64,000 nt of DNA from a marine gamma proteobacterium HTCC2148 (GTDB lineage: Bacteria; Pseudomonadota; Gammaproteobacteria; Pseudomonadales; Halieaceae): contig DS999231.1 in NCBI GenBank assembly GCA_000156295.1, positions 113,250 to 177,249 on the forward strand, given 5' to 3'. Below the pieces are notes generated by a model. It did no database searches, was not told the DNA's origin, and worked only from the letters and a program-made list of their open reading frames with translations. Positions 37,997-46,536 of the stretch are shown in pieces. Each line of letters begins with the position of its first letter. Position 1 is the first letter of the stretch. A program made the translations under genes and the position numbers.

Positions 37997-39538
37997 ATGC
38001 TGTTCAACTCTGTCGAATATTTGTTCTTTTTCTTACCCATTACCGTACTTGTCTTCCTGATTTTAGCGCGTGCACCCAGCACTGAGCGACAAATCACCTG
38101 GCTGGTCCTTGCCTCGCTCTTTTTTTACGCCAGTTGGAAGCCGGAATATCTGCTACTTATCATCAGCTCGGTTGTCATTAATTTCTTGCTGGGGAAGCAA
38201 CTGGCAAGACCCGGTTCTGGCAAAGCACTGCCCTGGCTAACGCTTGGTGTCTGTTTCAACCTGGGCTTACTTGGGTATTTTAAATATACCGGGTTTTTCC
38301 TGGACGGCCTGAACGCTATTGGCTTATGGCTCATACCGGTGCCAGAAATCACTCTGCCACTGGCAGTTTCATTTTTTACTTTTCAGCAGATAGCCTATCT
38401 CGTCGATGTCTCGCGGCGTGACTGCGAAGAATACCAATTTCGTCACTACACATTATTTGTGCTTTTTTTCCCGCAGTTAATTGCCGGCCCCATCGTGCAT
38501 CACAAGGAAATGATGCCGCAGTTCAGTACGATGCGGCCGCGCGCCAATATCCCCACGGACTTTGCAGTCGGCATCACGTTTATAGCTGCAGGACTGTTCA
38601 AAAAAGTGGTGATGGCGGACTCGCTCGCACAGATTGCCGACCCACTATTCAGTGCCGCCACTGCAAGCGACCAGCTAAACACCATAGACGCGCTATTGGC
38701 CGGTTTTGCATTCAGCTTTCAGGTTTACTTTGATTTTTCCGGCTATAGCGATATCGCTATCGGCAGTGCCCGCTTGTTTGGCATCAGGCTGCCTGAAAAC
38801 TTCCGGTCGCCCTATAAGTCACGCAGCGTCATTGAGGTCTGGCAACGCTGGCATATGACCCTGTCGCGATTCCTCAGGGATTATCTATATTTTAGCCTGG
38901 GCGGAAACCGTCTGGGCGCCTTCAAACGCTATCGCAACCTGGTGATCACCATGGTGCTGGGCGGCTTATGGCACGGCGCAGCATGGACCTTTGTGTTATG
39001 GGGTGCGTTACATGGACTATTTCTGTGCCTTAACCACACCTGGCGTGCATTTACCTACCGTGCTGGACTAGAAAAGCTTTGTCAGACAGCGTTGCTACAG
39101 CCGATGTTTGTATTGCTAACCTTCACTGCCTGGACTATCGCCGTGATCGTATTCAGGGCCGAAGATGTGCCCAGCAGCTGGATTATCATTCAATCCGCGT
39201 TCGTGGATATTAACTTCAGCCAACCGTTGATACTGCAAGAAACATTCAACAACGGTCTGCTACAGCGACTACTGACATTTGTCGGAGTTCCAGTCGTCAC
39301 TTACAGCGAGGTTTCTATCGTTATGCTGGCGGCGGCTCTCATCTGCTGGGCGCTGCCAAACACACAGGAACTTATGATCAAGTACGATCCCGTCATCATC
39401 GCAGACAATGCTCCAATAAAACCTGCAGGCATGAGCTGGCAGCCAACCTTTTTCTACGCTGTGATCACTGCCCTACTGCTAGCCGCTTCACTGATGAGCA
39501 TGTCTTCAATCACTCGATTCATTTACTTCCAGTTCTGA
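37997..39538 (+). CDS. MBOAT O-acyltransferase, AlgI-like, copy 3
   Basis: A 513-residue MBOAT with the shared MLFNS start and RFIYFQF end. H326 in GGLWHGAAWTF and GPIVHHKEMMPQF mark the catalytic core. The SGNH gene starts four bases after its stop on the same strand, so this is the clearest evidence that each MBOAT works with one SGNH protein. It would move an acyl group from a cytoplasmic donor to the outer face. Confidence 0.88.
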   Translation: MLFNSVEYLFFFLPITVLVFLILARAPSTERQITWLVLASLFFYASWKPEYLLLIISSVVINFLLGKQLARPGSGKALPWLTLGVCFNLGLLGYFKYTGFFLDGLNAIGLWLIPVPEITLPLAVSFFTFQQIAYLVDVSRRDCEEYQFRHYTLFVLFFPQLIAGPIVHHKEMMPQFSTMRPRANIPTDFAVGITFIAAGLFKKVVMADSLAQIADPLFSAATASDQLNTIDALLAGFAFSFQVYFDFSGYSDIAIGSARLFGIRLPENFRSPYKSRSVIEVWQRWHMTLSRFLRDYLYFSLGGNRLGAFKRYRNLVITMVLGGLWHGAAWTFVLWGALHGLFLCLNHTWRAFTYRAGLEKLCQTALLQPMFVLLTFTAWTIAVIVFRAEDVPSSWIIIQSAFVDINFSQPLILQETFNNGLLQRLLTFVGVPVVTYSEVSIVMLAAALICWALPNTQELMIKYDPVIIADNAPIKPAGMSWQPTFFYAVITALLLAASLMSMSSITRFIYFQF

Positions 39539-39542
39539 CGAC

Positions 39543-40709
39543 ATGACGAGATATCTGATTACTGTAGGCGTCATTTTACTGCTATTTATCGGCACTTTTG
39601 GGACGTTCAATTATTTTGTCGATCCACTGTTACTCTATCAGCAACAAGGTTCGAGTAATGCCACGCTGAATCGCATTGACCAGTTCGACAATATGCGTTT
39701 CTCCAAGCCATATCACGTGCTCGAACTTAAGCCGGATGCCATTATCATCGGCTCGTCCAGAAGTGGAACAATAATACCGAAACATGCGCAATGGCTTGGA
39801 CTGAAAGGCTATAACTTCTCACTTCCTGGCATGACCCTGAACGAGATAAATCGCTCTGTCCGACACGCCCATGCCAATCATCGCCTGAACAAGCTGATGA
39901 TCGGCATAGATTATCAGGCTGTCGTTAGCCCCCTGCCAACTTCACGCTCCGGCTTTGAGCCGGATCGCTTGGTCTCATCAGCCACAGGCTTTCGCAGCGC
40001 CACTTACTTAGGCCAGTACCTGACAGATCTCCAGGCCTCTTTACTTTCCCTGGATATCGCCAGCGAAAGCCTGGCAGCCCTGTCTCCTCCCGGCCCCAGA
40101 GTCAGAAAATATTTTTCCAACGGTATCTGGCGCTCAATCACCAATCAGTTGACGGGCCGCGGGGGTTATATTTTCTCTGCGAAAAACACTGCCAGAACAC
40201 GTGAAGTTACTCCTTTTGAAGCTGACACTAATCTGGCGATTTACGAAGACCTGCTACGTTTTTGCTATAGCAACAATATTGATACTCGGCTTTTTCTTAC
40301 CCCCACGCATGTATTCGTTGTCGACCTCTGGTTTGGCCTGGCCTCGGAAGCGCTATGGCGTGACACACATCGCCGCCTGCTCGCTATCAACCAACAACTC
40401 GCCTCTGAATATAATAGAACGGCATTTATCATTCGTGGATTTGGCAATGAAGCACAGGTCACGGATGAACCCATATACCTGGCTCGACATATTGAGCGGG
40501 CATGGTTCGATGATGGGGTGCATTATCGGGCCAAGATGGCCAATGGCCTTATGAAAGGGGTGTGGGACACGCATTCGGATTTCGGGCAGAACCTGAGCAG
40601 CGATAATATCGATCAATATCTGGATAGCATTGATGCGCTGCGAGTTAATTTTATGCGCGATAATCAGGAAGTGATCGCCCAGCTACAAGCTAAAATAGAC
40701 GCTCAATGA
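39543..40709 (+). CDS. SGNH-fold AlgJ/DltD-like protein, copy 3
   Basis: The 388-residue protein has a membrane anchor, FVDPLLLY, SKPYHV, G70-SSRSG with the nucleophile serine, and D324-GVH327. It resembles copy 4 more than copy 2, sharing HAHAN in the middle and a C-terminal extension with DSIDALRVNF. It is co-transcribed with MBOAT copy 3. It should be periplasmic and is expected to hand an acyl group to a sugar, as AlgJ/AlgX-type proteins do. Confidence 0.77.
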   Translation: MTRYLITVGVILLLFIGTFGTFNYFVDPLLLYQQQGSSNATLNRIDQFDNMRFSKPYHVLELKPDAIIIGSSRSGTIIPKHAQWLGLKGYNFSLPGMTLNEINRSVRHAHANHRLNKLMIGIDYQAVVSPLPTSRSGFEPDRLVSSATGFRSATYLGQYLTDLQASLLSLDIASESLAALSPPGPRVRKYFSNGIWRSITNQLTGRGGYIFSAKNTARTREVTPFEADTNLAIYEDLLRFCYSNNIDTRLFLTPTHVFVVDLWFGLASEALWRDTHRRLLAINQQLASEYNRTAFIIRGFGNEAQVTDEPIYLARHIERAWFDDGVHYRAKMANGLMKGVWDTHSDFGQNLSSDNIDQYLDSIDALRVNFMRDNQEVIAQLQAKIDAQ

Positions 40710-40720
40710 CAATGATGAGA

Positions 40721-40751
40721 TTGCCCCCAGCTGAGTTTTGTTCGGTATAAT
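40721..40751 (+). promoter_or_regulatory. Candidate promoter upstream of glycosyltransferase paralogue 3
   Basis: A consensus TATAAT at 40746-40751 lies about 75 bases before the start at 40825. The best -35 match is TTGCCC at 40721-40726, with a long 19-base spacer, so the call rests mainly on the -10 box. Confidence 0.33.
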
Positions 40752-40824
40752 TTGAATCCGATTGTATGCAGATGTTGACGGCCAGATCATTACAACCCGC
40801 TAGTCCTTCTTTGGAAATGTTCAG

Positions 40825-41937
40825 ATGCGCAAGTTAGTCCAACGGCTTTTTAGTAAAACCGACGAGCAACAAACAACCCAGGGCGTCGAGACCACAGCGA
40901 TGTCAGAGCACCACGCCAAAGCCCCGCTACCACCGCTCACCCCCAAGCTGCCCAATGCCCCCATTCCCGTTGACCGATTTGATCCCGAGGTCGCGGTCCC
41001 AGGGGGATATACCGATGCACCAAGGCCAATGGTGAGCTTCGTGGTAATTGTCTACAAAATGCCAGATCAGGCCGAAAAAACCCTGCTATCCCTTAGCACG
41101 CGGTACCAGCGCGGGGTGACCGAGGCCGACTACGAAGTCATCGTGGTGGAAAATTCTTCTGACTCGGTACTGGGCGAGGCCAGAGCCTGCCAGTTCGGCA
41201 ATAACGTCCGTTACTTTTATCGCGAGGAAACACAGCCCACTCCAGTACCGGCAGTTAACTTTGGTGCCGAGAAGGCCATAGGTACACATATCAGCATTAT
41301 GGTAGACGGTGCCCGTATGCTGAGCCCCTCCGTCGTCAGCTATATGCTCGCGGCCACACGAATGCATCCGCATACTCTGATTGCCATCCCGGGCTATCAT
41401 CTGGGCCCAACCCTGCAGCAGAGATCCATGCTAGAGGGCTATTGCCAGGAGGTCGAAGTAGAATTGCTGGCATCTATCGACTGGCCCAGCGACGGTTATC
41501 GCCTGTTTGAAATTTCCTGCCTTAGCGGTACAAGTTGCGGCGGGTATTTCAAGCCCATCGGGGAGAGTAACTGCCTATCAGTACCATCAGACATCTGGGA
41601 TCGCCTGGGGGGGTTCGATCCAGACTTTACTGAGACCGGCGGTGGTCAGGTCAATCTGGACTTTTACAAGCGCGCTGTGGAGTTGCCAGATACGCTACTG
41701 GTAATCCTGATGGGCGAAGGCAGCTTTCATCAGTTTCACGGCGGTATTACCACTGGAACCAAGGGTGAGGAGCGCATCAAGGCCATGGATGATCACTTTA
41801 ACCAGTATGCAGCGCTGCGCGGTAACCCCTATAAATCGCCCACCCAACGCCCAGTGTATCTGGGTAGCCTGCCTGACAGCGCGATGAAATTCATGCATCA
41901 CGGCACCACTCAGGCCATGCTAGTGCTGGAAGACTAA
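40825..41937 (+). CDS. GT-A-like glycosyltransferase, paralogue 3 (DGARM / GEG-FHQ family)
   Basis: The 370-residue protein shares every block of the two minus-strand paralogues. SFVVIVYKMPDQAEKTL is at about residues 71-87, then YEVIVVEN, MVDGARM with D161, and GEGSFHQFHGGITT at 297-310 before RPVYLGSL. It has a longer N-terminal tail rich in Pro and charged residues. It may be a nucleotide-sugar transferase, but the HxxH-containing end suggests an additional metal site or substrate role. It precedes a methyltransferase gene by about 110 bases. Confidence 0.7.
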   Translation: MRKLVQRLFSKTDEQQTTQGVETTAMSEHHAKAPLPPLTPKLPNAPIPVDRFDPEVAVPGGYTDAPRPMVSFVVIVYKMPDQAEKTLLSLSTRYQRGVTEADYEVIVVENSSDSVLGEARACQFGNNVRYFYREETQPTPVPAVNFGAEKAIGTHISIMVDGARMLSPSVVSYMLAATRMHPHTLIAIPGYHLGPTLQQRSMLEGYCQEVEVELLASIDWPSDGYRLFEISCLSGTSCGGYFKPIGESNCLSVPSDIWDRLGGFDPDFTETGGGQVNLDFYKRAVELPDTLLVILMGEGSFHQFHGGITTGTKGEERIKAMDDHFNQYAALRGNPYKSPTQRPVYLGSLPDSAMKFMHHGTTQAMLVLED

Positions 41938-42049
41938 TTCACAGGCTCCATCGGTTCACCTTGGAGTCCCCCTTATGAACAGGGTAAACTAACCGCTACT
42001 GGCACTGCCTGGGAGAACTACCATCGCACGTATTTACTTACCGCCCTCC

Positions 42050-42826
42050 ATGCGAGGATTCCAACCTTTGCGCCGCGCGTTCAGCACCTGGATGGACCAT
42101 ATTTCCTTTGGCTACGACCTGGTTGAAGCAATACGACCCAAGCGGCTGGTGGAACTGGGTGCCTACAACGGCATGAGTTACTTTGTGTTTTGCCAATCGA
42201 TGATCGAAAACAACATTGACGGTCTCTGCTACGCCGTAGATACCTGGGGCGGCGACGATCACACCGGCGATTACGATGAATCGATTTTCGAAGAAGTGCG
42301 CCATCACGCCAGAGATAATTATCGTGGGATCAGCTACCTCATGCGGATGCTGTTTAACGACGCGGTCCATCATTTTGAAGACGACTCTATCGACCTGCTG
42401 CACATTGATGGCCTTCACACCTATGAGGCGGTGCAGGAAGACTTCACCAACTGGTATCCCAAGGTCAGGCCTGGCGGAATCATCCTGTTTCACGACATCG
42501 ACGCCCGGCAATCCGATTTTGGCGTATGGAAGTACTGGGCGGAACTGGAAGCAAAATATGACACTTTTGCGTTTCACCACGGGTTCGGCCTTGGCGTGTT
42601 GCGCAAGCCGGGCGGACCCGATACCGATCTGGATCATCCTCTGATGGATATTATGTTTCACGGCGATGAGCAAGAGCAGCACAAACTGCGTCAAATCTAT
42701 ATTTACAACAGCGAATACATTGAGGCTCGGAACAAAGCCAAACGGCTCAAATGGAAACCCAATCACGGGGCCGATGGCAAGAAGAAGAGTGACAATGGCC
42801 CTCGCGAACGTCCCGCTGAAAAGTAA
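42050..42826 (+). CDS. Class I SAM-dependent methyltransferase, Methyltransf_24-like
   Basis: The 258-residue protein has RLVELGAYNGMSY as SAM motif I, YAVDTWGGD, LLHIDGLHTYEAV and GGIILFHDID, a pattern of Methyltransf_24/CmcI-type sugar methyltransferases. The metal-binding Asp and His residues in HIDGLH and HDID are present. The ATG at 42050 has no visible ribosome site. An ATC nine codons upstream (42023) has GGGAGA at a six-base spacing and extends the same frame, so the true start may be non-canonical. Confidence 0.72.
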   Translation: MRGFQPLRRAFSTWMDHISFGYDLVEAIRPKRLVELGAYNGMSYFVFCQSMIENNIDGLCYAVDTWGGDDHTGDYDESIFEEVRHHARDNYRGISYLMRMLFNDAVHHFEDDSIDLLHIDGLHTYEAVQEDFTNWYPKVRPGGIILFHDIDARQSDFGVWKYWAELEAKYDTFAFHHGFGLGVLRKPGGPDTDLDHPLMDIMFHGDEQEQHKLRQIYIYNSEYIEARNKAKRLKWKPNHGADGKKKSDNGPRERPAEK

Positions 42827-42849
42827 GTCAGGCGTTTGTACGCGTCGAC

Positions 42850-43596
42850 CTAGGCGGGAGTGCTCTGCCAAAGAGTACCGTGCTCTATGTCTCCTTCCTC
42901 CTGCGGCCTTCCATTAGAATAGTAGTATAAAGCGATAGATCGGCGCCCGCGATCAGGCGGACAAGTCATGGGGTGAGGATGACCATGAAAGGACGTTGTG
43001 GTTGTTTGGAAGATGACACAACGACCAGCAACTGGCGCTATTTTCTTCGCCATATTGCCCATATCAGCTGTCCAAAGCTCCAGATCGCCGCCATATTCTG
43101 GCGGCCAGTTCTCATTGAGATAAATGAGCAGATTGAGGCGCCTGTCTAGGCCATACTGGGGATGCTTGTTGAAGTCTGCGTGAACCTTCAAATAGCCCCC
43201 TGTGCTGGTATTATGGACGCCACCCCCAGCCATGTGAGGGTCGGCAAGCAGACCGGATATACCGGTGACTTTCTCCAGCAGACCAACGAACGGGTTGTTA
43301 TTCAACTCCCAGTACAACCGACGATAAACATGCGGCACCAGTCGCTCCCGTGAAAGCCACTCCTTACCCTGTTGCGCCTCGCTACCATCATCCAAATACA
43401 CAGGAATGTGCTTTGAACCTGCTTTCCTCTTCGCCGCCAAATCAGGAAACTCCTGATTAAGGCGCTCGGTAAACTCTGGCGAGATAAAGTCATCGATTAC
43501 GATATGAGAAAAGGGCTGTGCGTGGCCAAAACTCTTTGCCATGTCATCTGACTCAGCATGCAAGCGGTCGTAATCAATTATTGGCTTTTCGGTCAT
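42850..43596 (-). CDS. 2-oxoglutarate/Fe(II) oxygenase, prolyl-hydroxylase-like, A
   Basis: The 248-residue protein has the double-stranded beta-helix signature. The HxD pair is H139 and D141 in KVHADF, the distal His is H204 in SFHGHP and the 2-oxoglutarate Arg is R219. This fits the 2OG-FeII_Oxy_3 group of prolyl 4-hydroxylase-like enzymes, which hydroxylate protein or small-molecule targets using O2. It is clearly homologous to the next gene. Its substrate is unknown. Confidence 0.82.
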   Translation of the reverse strand: MTEKPIIDYDRLHAESDDMAKSFGHAQPFSHIVIDDFISPEFTERLNQEFPDLAAKRKAGSKHIPVYLDDGSEAQQGKEWLSRERLVPHVYRRLYWELNNNPFVGLLEKVTGISGLLADPHMAGGGVHNTSTGGYLKVHADFNKHPQYGLDRRLNLLIYLNENWPPEYGGDLELWTADMGNMAKKIAPVAGRCVIFQTTTTSFHGHPHPMTCPPDRGRRSIALYYYSNGRPQEEGDIEHGTLWQSTPA

Positions 43597-43625
43597 TGGA
43601 TTGAATTCCTACTCGTGGCCTTGCT

Positions 43626-44408
43626 TCACTGCAGAGGCGGCAATTCTACTTCCGGCAGAACTTGCCAGTCCGTTTGCGAGGTAGGTTCAACCTCTTTATC
43701 GTTCCGGCCCAAAGTGTAGTAATAAATCGCTATCGATTTACGCGACATGTCTTCAGGACACTGCAGTGCGCGCGGATGTCCGTGGAAAGAATCTGCATCT
43801 GTGTTAAAAATGACACAGCGTCCTGCCAATGGGCGAAGACGCTTTACACAGGAACTAGCATCCCGACTCCATAGTTCCAGATGCCCCTCGTATTCATCTT
43901 GCCAATCCTTGTTAAGGTACAACAACAGGTTAACGCGTCGCTGAAGATCGTAATCAACATGGTGAGTAAAATCAGCGTGCACACCGAGCAGGCCACCGGG
44001 CAAAATTTGGTGCAGGCCGCCTCCGCGCAAAGAGGGGTCCGGAATCAGGTTTTCTATGCCAGTCAGCTTTTCCAGGCAACGAATGAATGTGCTGGAGTTG
44101 AACTCCCAAATTAACTGACGGGCAATGGCGGGAATTTTAAAGAGGTGAGGCATACCCTGCTTGTTAAACTGGACTTTCTCTCCGTCACTGCCGGTGGCCA
44201 TTAGCTGGCGCCAATTGATATCCGCTTTCGGTGATGGAAAACCGTCAAGAACCGCGTCTGTAACTCCCGAGTCGATAAAATTATCGAATACACTATGCGG
44301 GAACGGATCCGCTTCCACATAGGCGTCATGCCCTTCCATAAACTGTCGACGTATACGACCGTAGTCTAAAAGTTCATGCTCTGGATAAGCGCCTGCTAAT
44401 AGGCTCAT
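43626..44408 (-). CDS. 2-oxoglutarate/Fe(II) oxygenase, prolyl-hydroxylase-like, B
   Basis: The 260-residue protein is a tandem paralogue of the 42850 product. H144 and D146 in GVHADF, H209 in SFHGHP, and R223 form the iron and 2-oxoglutarate sites. RRVNLLLYLNKDWQDEYEGHLELW and GRCVIFNTDADSFHGHP correspond almost block for block with the neighbour. Two adjacent enzymes of the same family suggest two hydroxylations at related positions. Confidence 0.82.
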   Translation of the reverse strand: MSLLAGAYPEHELLDYGRIRRQFMEGHDAYVEADPFPHSVFDNFIDSGVTDAVLDGFPSPKADINWRQLMATGSDGEKVQFNKQGMPHLFKIPAIARQLIWEFNSSTFIRCLEKLTGIENLIPDPSLRGGGLHQILPGGLLGVHADFTHHVDYDLQRRVNLLLYLNKDWQDEYEGHLELWSRDASSCVKRLRPLAGRCVIFNTDADSFHGHPRALQCPEDMSRKSIAIYYYTLGRNDKEVEPTSQTDWQVLPEVELPPLQ

Positions 44409-44456
44409 CTTGTTCTCTCCACAAATTCACAGCCAGTCAATGCCGAGCGTTGCGAC

Positions 44457-45437
44457 TCACGCATTGTCATTACCCGGTGGTGTGCCATATTTTTCTGCCA
44501 GCGCCGCACGCGACTTGTTAAAACTCCGCTGCAATTTTATCGCGATGCTTAAATGATCATCGGGCAAATCCCCTAGCGTGGCGTCAAAGGGAACGGTGGT
44601 GACGTTCTTGTCCTCCCAATAGTACTTCAACTCCTCACGGCTCCAGTCCTGGTATATCTCTGCCCAGCCCTCCCGCTCGAAGTGCGGCCGCAGGCATCGC
44701 TCAATCATCTCGTCGCCTTCAGCCTGATATCGATAGTCCACAGAAATTCGCATGCGATTGGTGTCATTGGGCAAGGCGCGGTGAATCGCCAGACTATGAA
44801 AAGCGATGACATCGCCTAGTTTAAAATCACTGGACAACCACTGCATGGATGCTGCCTCCGACGGCATACTGGTCTGTCTATGACCAGCGCCCAGAGAATA
44901 CTCTACCGGAAGCAGGCCCAGCTTATGGGAGCCCTCCAGCACCGCCAGTGAACCCATGGACTTAGGGCAGTCGGAAAGTGGTATCCAACAGGCGTATAGG
45001 TCCTGTGTACCCTGATTATTGACGAAGTCTTGGTGTGGCGGCGTACTCCATTCTTGACTCTCAGGAAATACGAGGCGCGCGATAGATAGTGGGTGGGGAA
45101 ACGCCGTTTCTCCCAATAAAGCCTGCATCAGGGTCATCACCGCCGGATCGTGGGCAAGACCGTGAAAGTCCTGCAGACGCTGAATACGATCATAGACTTG
45201 AAAATACTCTTCTTCGCCCTCGACCTTGGGAGCAGTCCAGGTTGTGGCGGTCATGGGTTCTACACCCGGCTTTAGCCAGCCACAGTCATCGCAAATAGCA
45301 ACAATCTGGCGCTTCAATTCCAGCAGTGGTCCTGTATCCACAAGCCCGGATAGGTACACGTAGCCATCACGATCGAATCGTTGCTTCATAGCCCCGGGAT
45401 CGTGGAGCAGCTCGGATGAGTCCAGAAAAGCCTTCAT
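44457..45437 (-). CDS. Phytanoyl-CoA dioxygenase (PhyH) family protein
   Basis: The 326-residue protein has the PhyH iron site H135-x-D137 in PPHQDF, the distal H219 in LAIHRALPND and a 2-oxoglutarate Arg in NRMRISVDYRY. PhyH enzymes hydroxylate fatty-acyl, sugar or natural-product targets. It lies among other oxygenases and next to no CoA-degradation genes, so a role in tailoring a cluster product is likelier than phytanate breakdown. Confidence 0.83.
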   Translation of the reverse strand: MKAFLDSSELLHDPGAMKQRFDRDGYVYLSGLVDTGPLLELKRQIVAICDDCGWLKPGVEPMTATTWTAPKVEGEEEYFQVYDRIQRLQDFHGLAHDPAVMTLMQALLGETAFPHPLSIARLVFPESQEWSTPPHQDFVNNQGTQDLYACWIPLSDCPKSMGSLAVLEGSHKLGLLPVEYSLGAGHRQTSMPSEAASMQWLSSDFKLGDVIAFHSLAIHRALPNDTNRMRISVDYRYQAEGDEMIERCLRPHFEREGWAEIYQDWSREELKYYWEDKNVTTVPFDATLGDLPDDHLSIAIKLQRSFNKSRAALAEKYGTPPGNDNA

Positions 45438-45571
45438 TTTGCCTCGTGATGGTGTAAAAAAGCGATCTCAACAAGCCCTAACTATCAGGGCTAGGGTTCA
45501 AAATCCAACGATTGATTATAGGTCCACGGAGCGGCAAATTCTAGCGACGAACTGTTTGGCAAAAGAGCTGA

Positions 45572-46456
45572 CTAGACTGTTAGCGGCGTTCCCCAGTCAG
45601 GAAAGCCATTGGCCCTGAAAAACCAGCTGATGGTAACGATTTGCTCGCATAACCTCCAGGGCTTGAGCGCAGTTTGGTGGACGGACATTTCATCAAAAAA
45701 AACAGCGTCTCCAGGTTCGAGCTCAATGTTTACCGGAGCATGATCGCGGGTGACTTCAGCGAATAATTCCTCAGGCATGGCTCGACCATAGTCCAACGGT
45801 GCTATACCTTTTCCCTCATCCCAGCCAAGCCGTTCCTCGATGCGCCGGGGAATGATATTCAAACCGGGGTTATCCACACCACACGATGTGACGGCCGCCC
45901 AGCAATTGACTCCATAGGATTTTTGTCCGAAAAAATTGACATCCTGATGCCAGGGAATGGCAGCAAATTTGTCCCGGTCAGCACGATGGTGACGCAGCTT
46001 TGTGCGCTCGCCAAATAGTAAAGGCTCACCGTCCAGGTATTCTCTCACTAAATCCAATAAGCCACACTCCCGATAAACTTCCAGTAATTCAAAGAGTGTA
46101 TGGGGGGAACAGCCCAGTGGACCTGTATTTCCCCGATTGACTTCTTCTTCCTGCCTAGCCAGGTCTTGCAGTCTATCGACCTGCTGCGAGCCGTAAAGTC
46201 CACGAACTAACAAGCCACCGTGATAGATCAATCCTGCAGCCAATTGTTCTGTGTTGAAATCTTCAGCCGAGATTACAGGCAGTCCGCTATCGCCTGCGAA
46301 CAGGTCAGGGTAATCAGGCTGCTGGGGTTCCAAAGCGCCGCGCCGCTCACGCAATGCATCGCCATCACAGATGCGAAGGTCCAACAAATCCTCCTCTAAT
46401 CCGGCATTATGCGCAAGACGATTTCTTGCCGACAATTTTTCAATTTTCTCAATCAT
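45572..46456 (-). CDS. PhyH-like 2-oxoglutarate/Fe(II) oxygenase
   Basis: The 294-residue protein has H170-x-D172 in IPWHQDVNFFG and a second His in EMSVHQTALKPW, with an Arg-bearing strand later. It looks related to PhyH-type dioxygenases, but is distant from the 44457 product. It is the fourth 2-oxoglutarate oxygenase in a row on the minus strand. The first 60 residues lack recognisable features. Confidence 0.72.
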   Translation of the reverse strand: MIEKIEKLSARNRLAHNAGLEEDLLDLRICDGDALRERRGALEPQQPDYPDLFAGDSGLPVISAEDFNTEQLAAGLIYHGGLLVRGLYGSQQVDRLQDLARQEEEVNRGNTGPLGCSPHTLFELLEVYRECGLLDLVREYLDGEPLLFGERTKLRHHRADRDKFAAIPWHQDVNFFGQKSYGVNCWAAVTSCGVDNPGLNIIPRRIEERLGWDEGKGIAPLDYGRAMPEELFAEVTRDHAPVNIELEPGDAVFFDEMSVHQTALKPWRLCEQIVTISWFFRANGFPDWGTPLTV

Positions 46457-46536
46457 GTGCTGCTCAACTGCTAATAGCCAGTGGGGGCGGCCCTATAACC
46501 AGGCCCACTGAAAAGCGAATTCTGCCCGGCTTTGGA

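Noticed and set aside
42038..42871. 277-codon minus-strand ORF across the 42 kb methyltransferase
   Set aside because: It is the antisense of a clear SAM-methyltransferase with intact motifs; the minus-strand product has no recognised domain.
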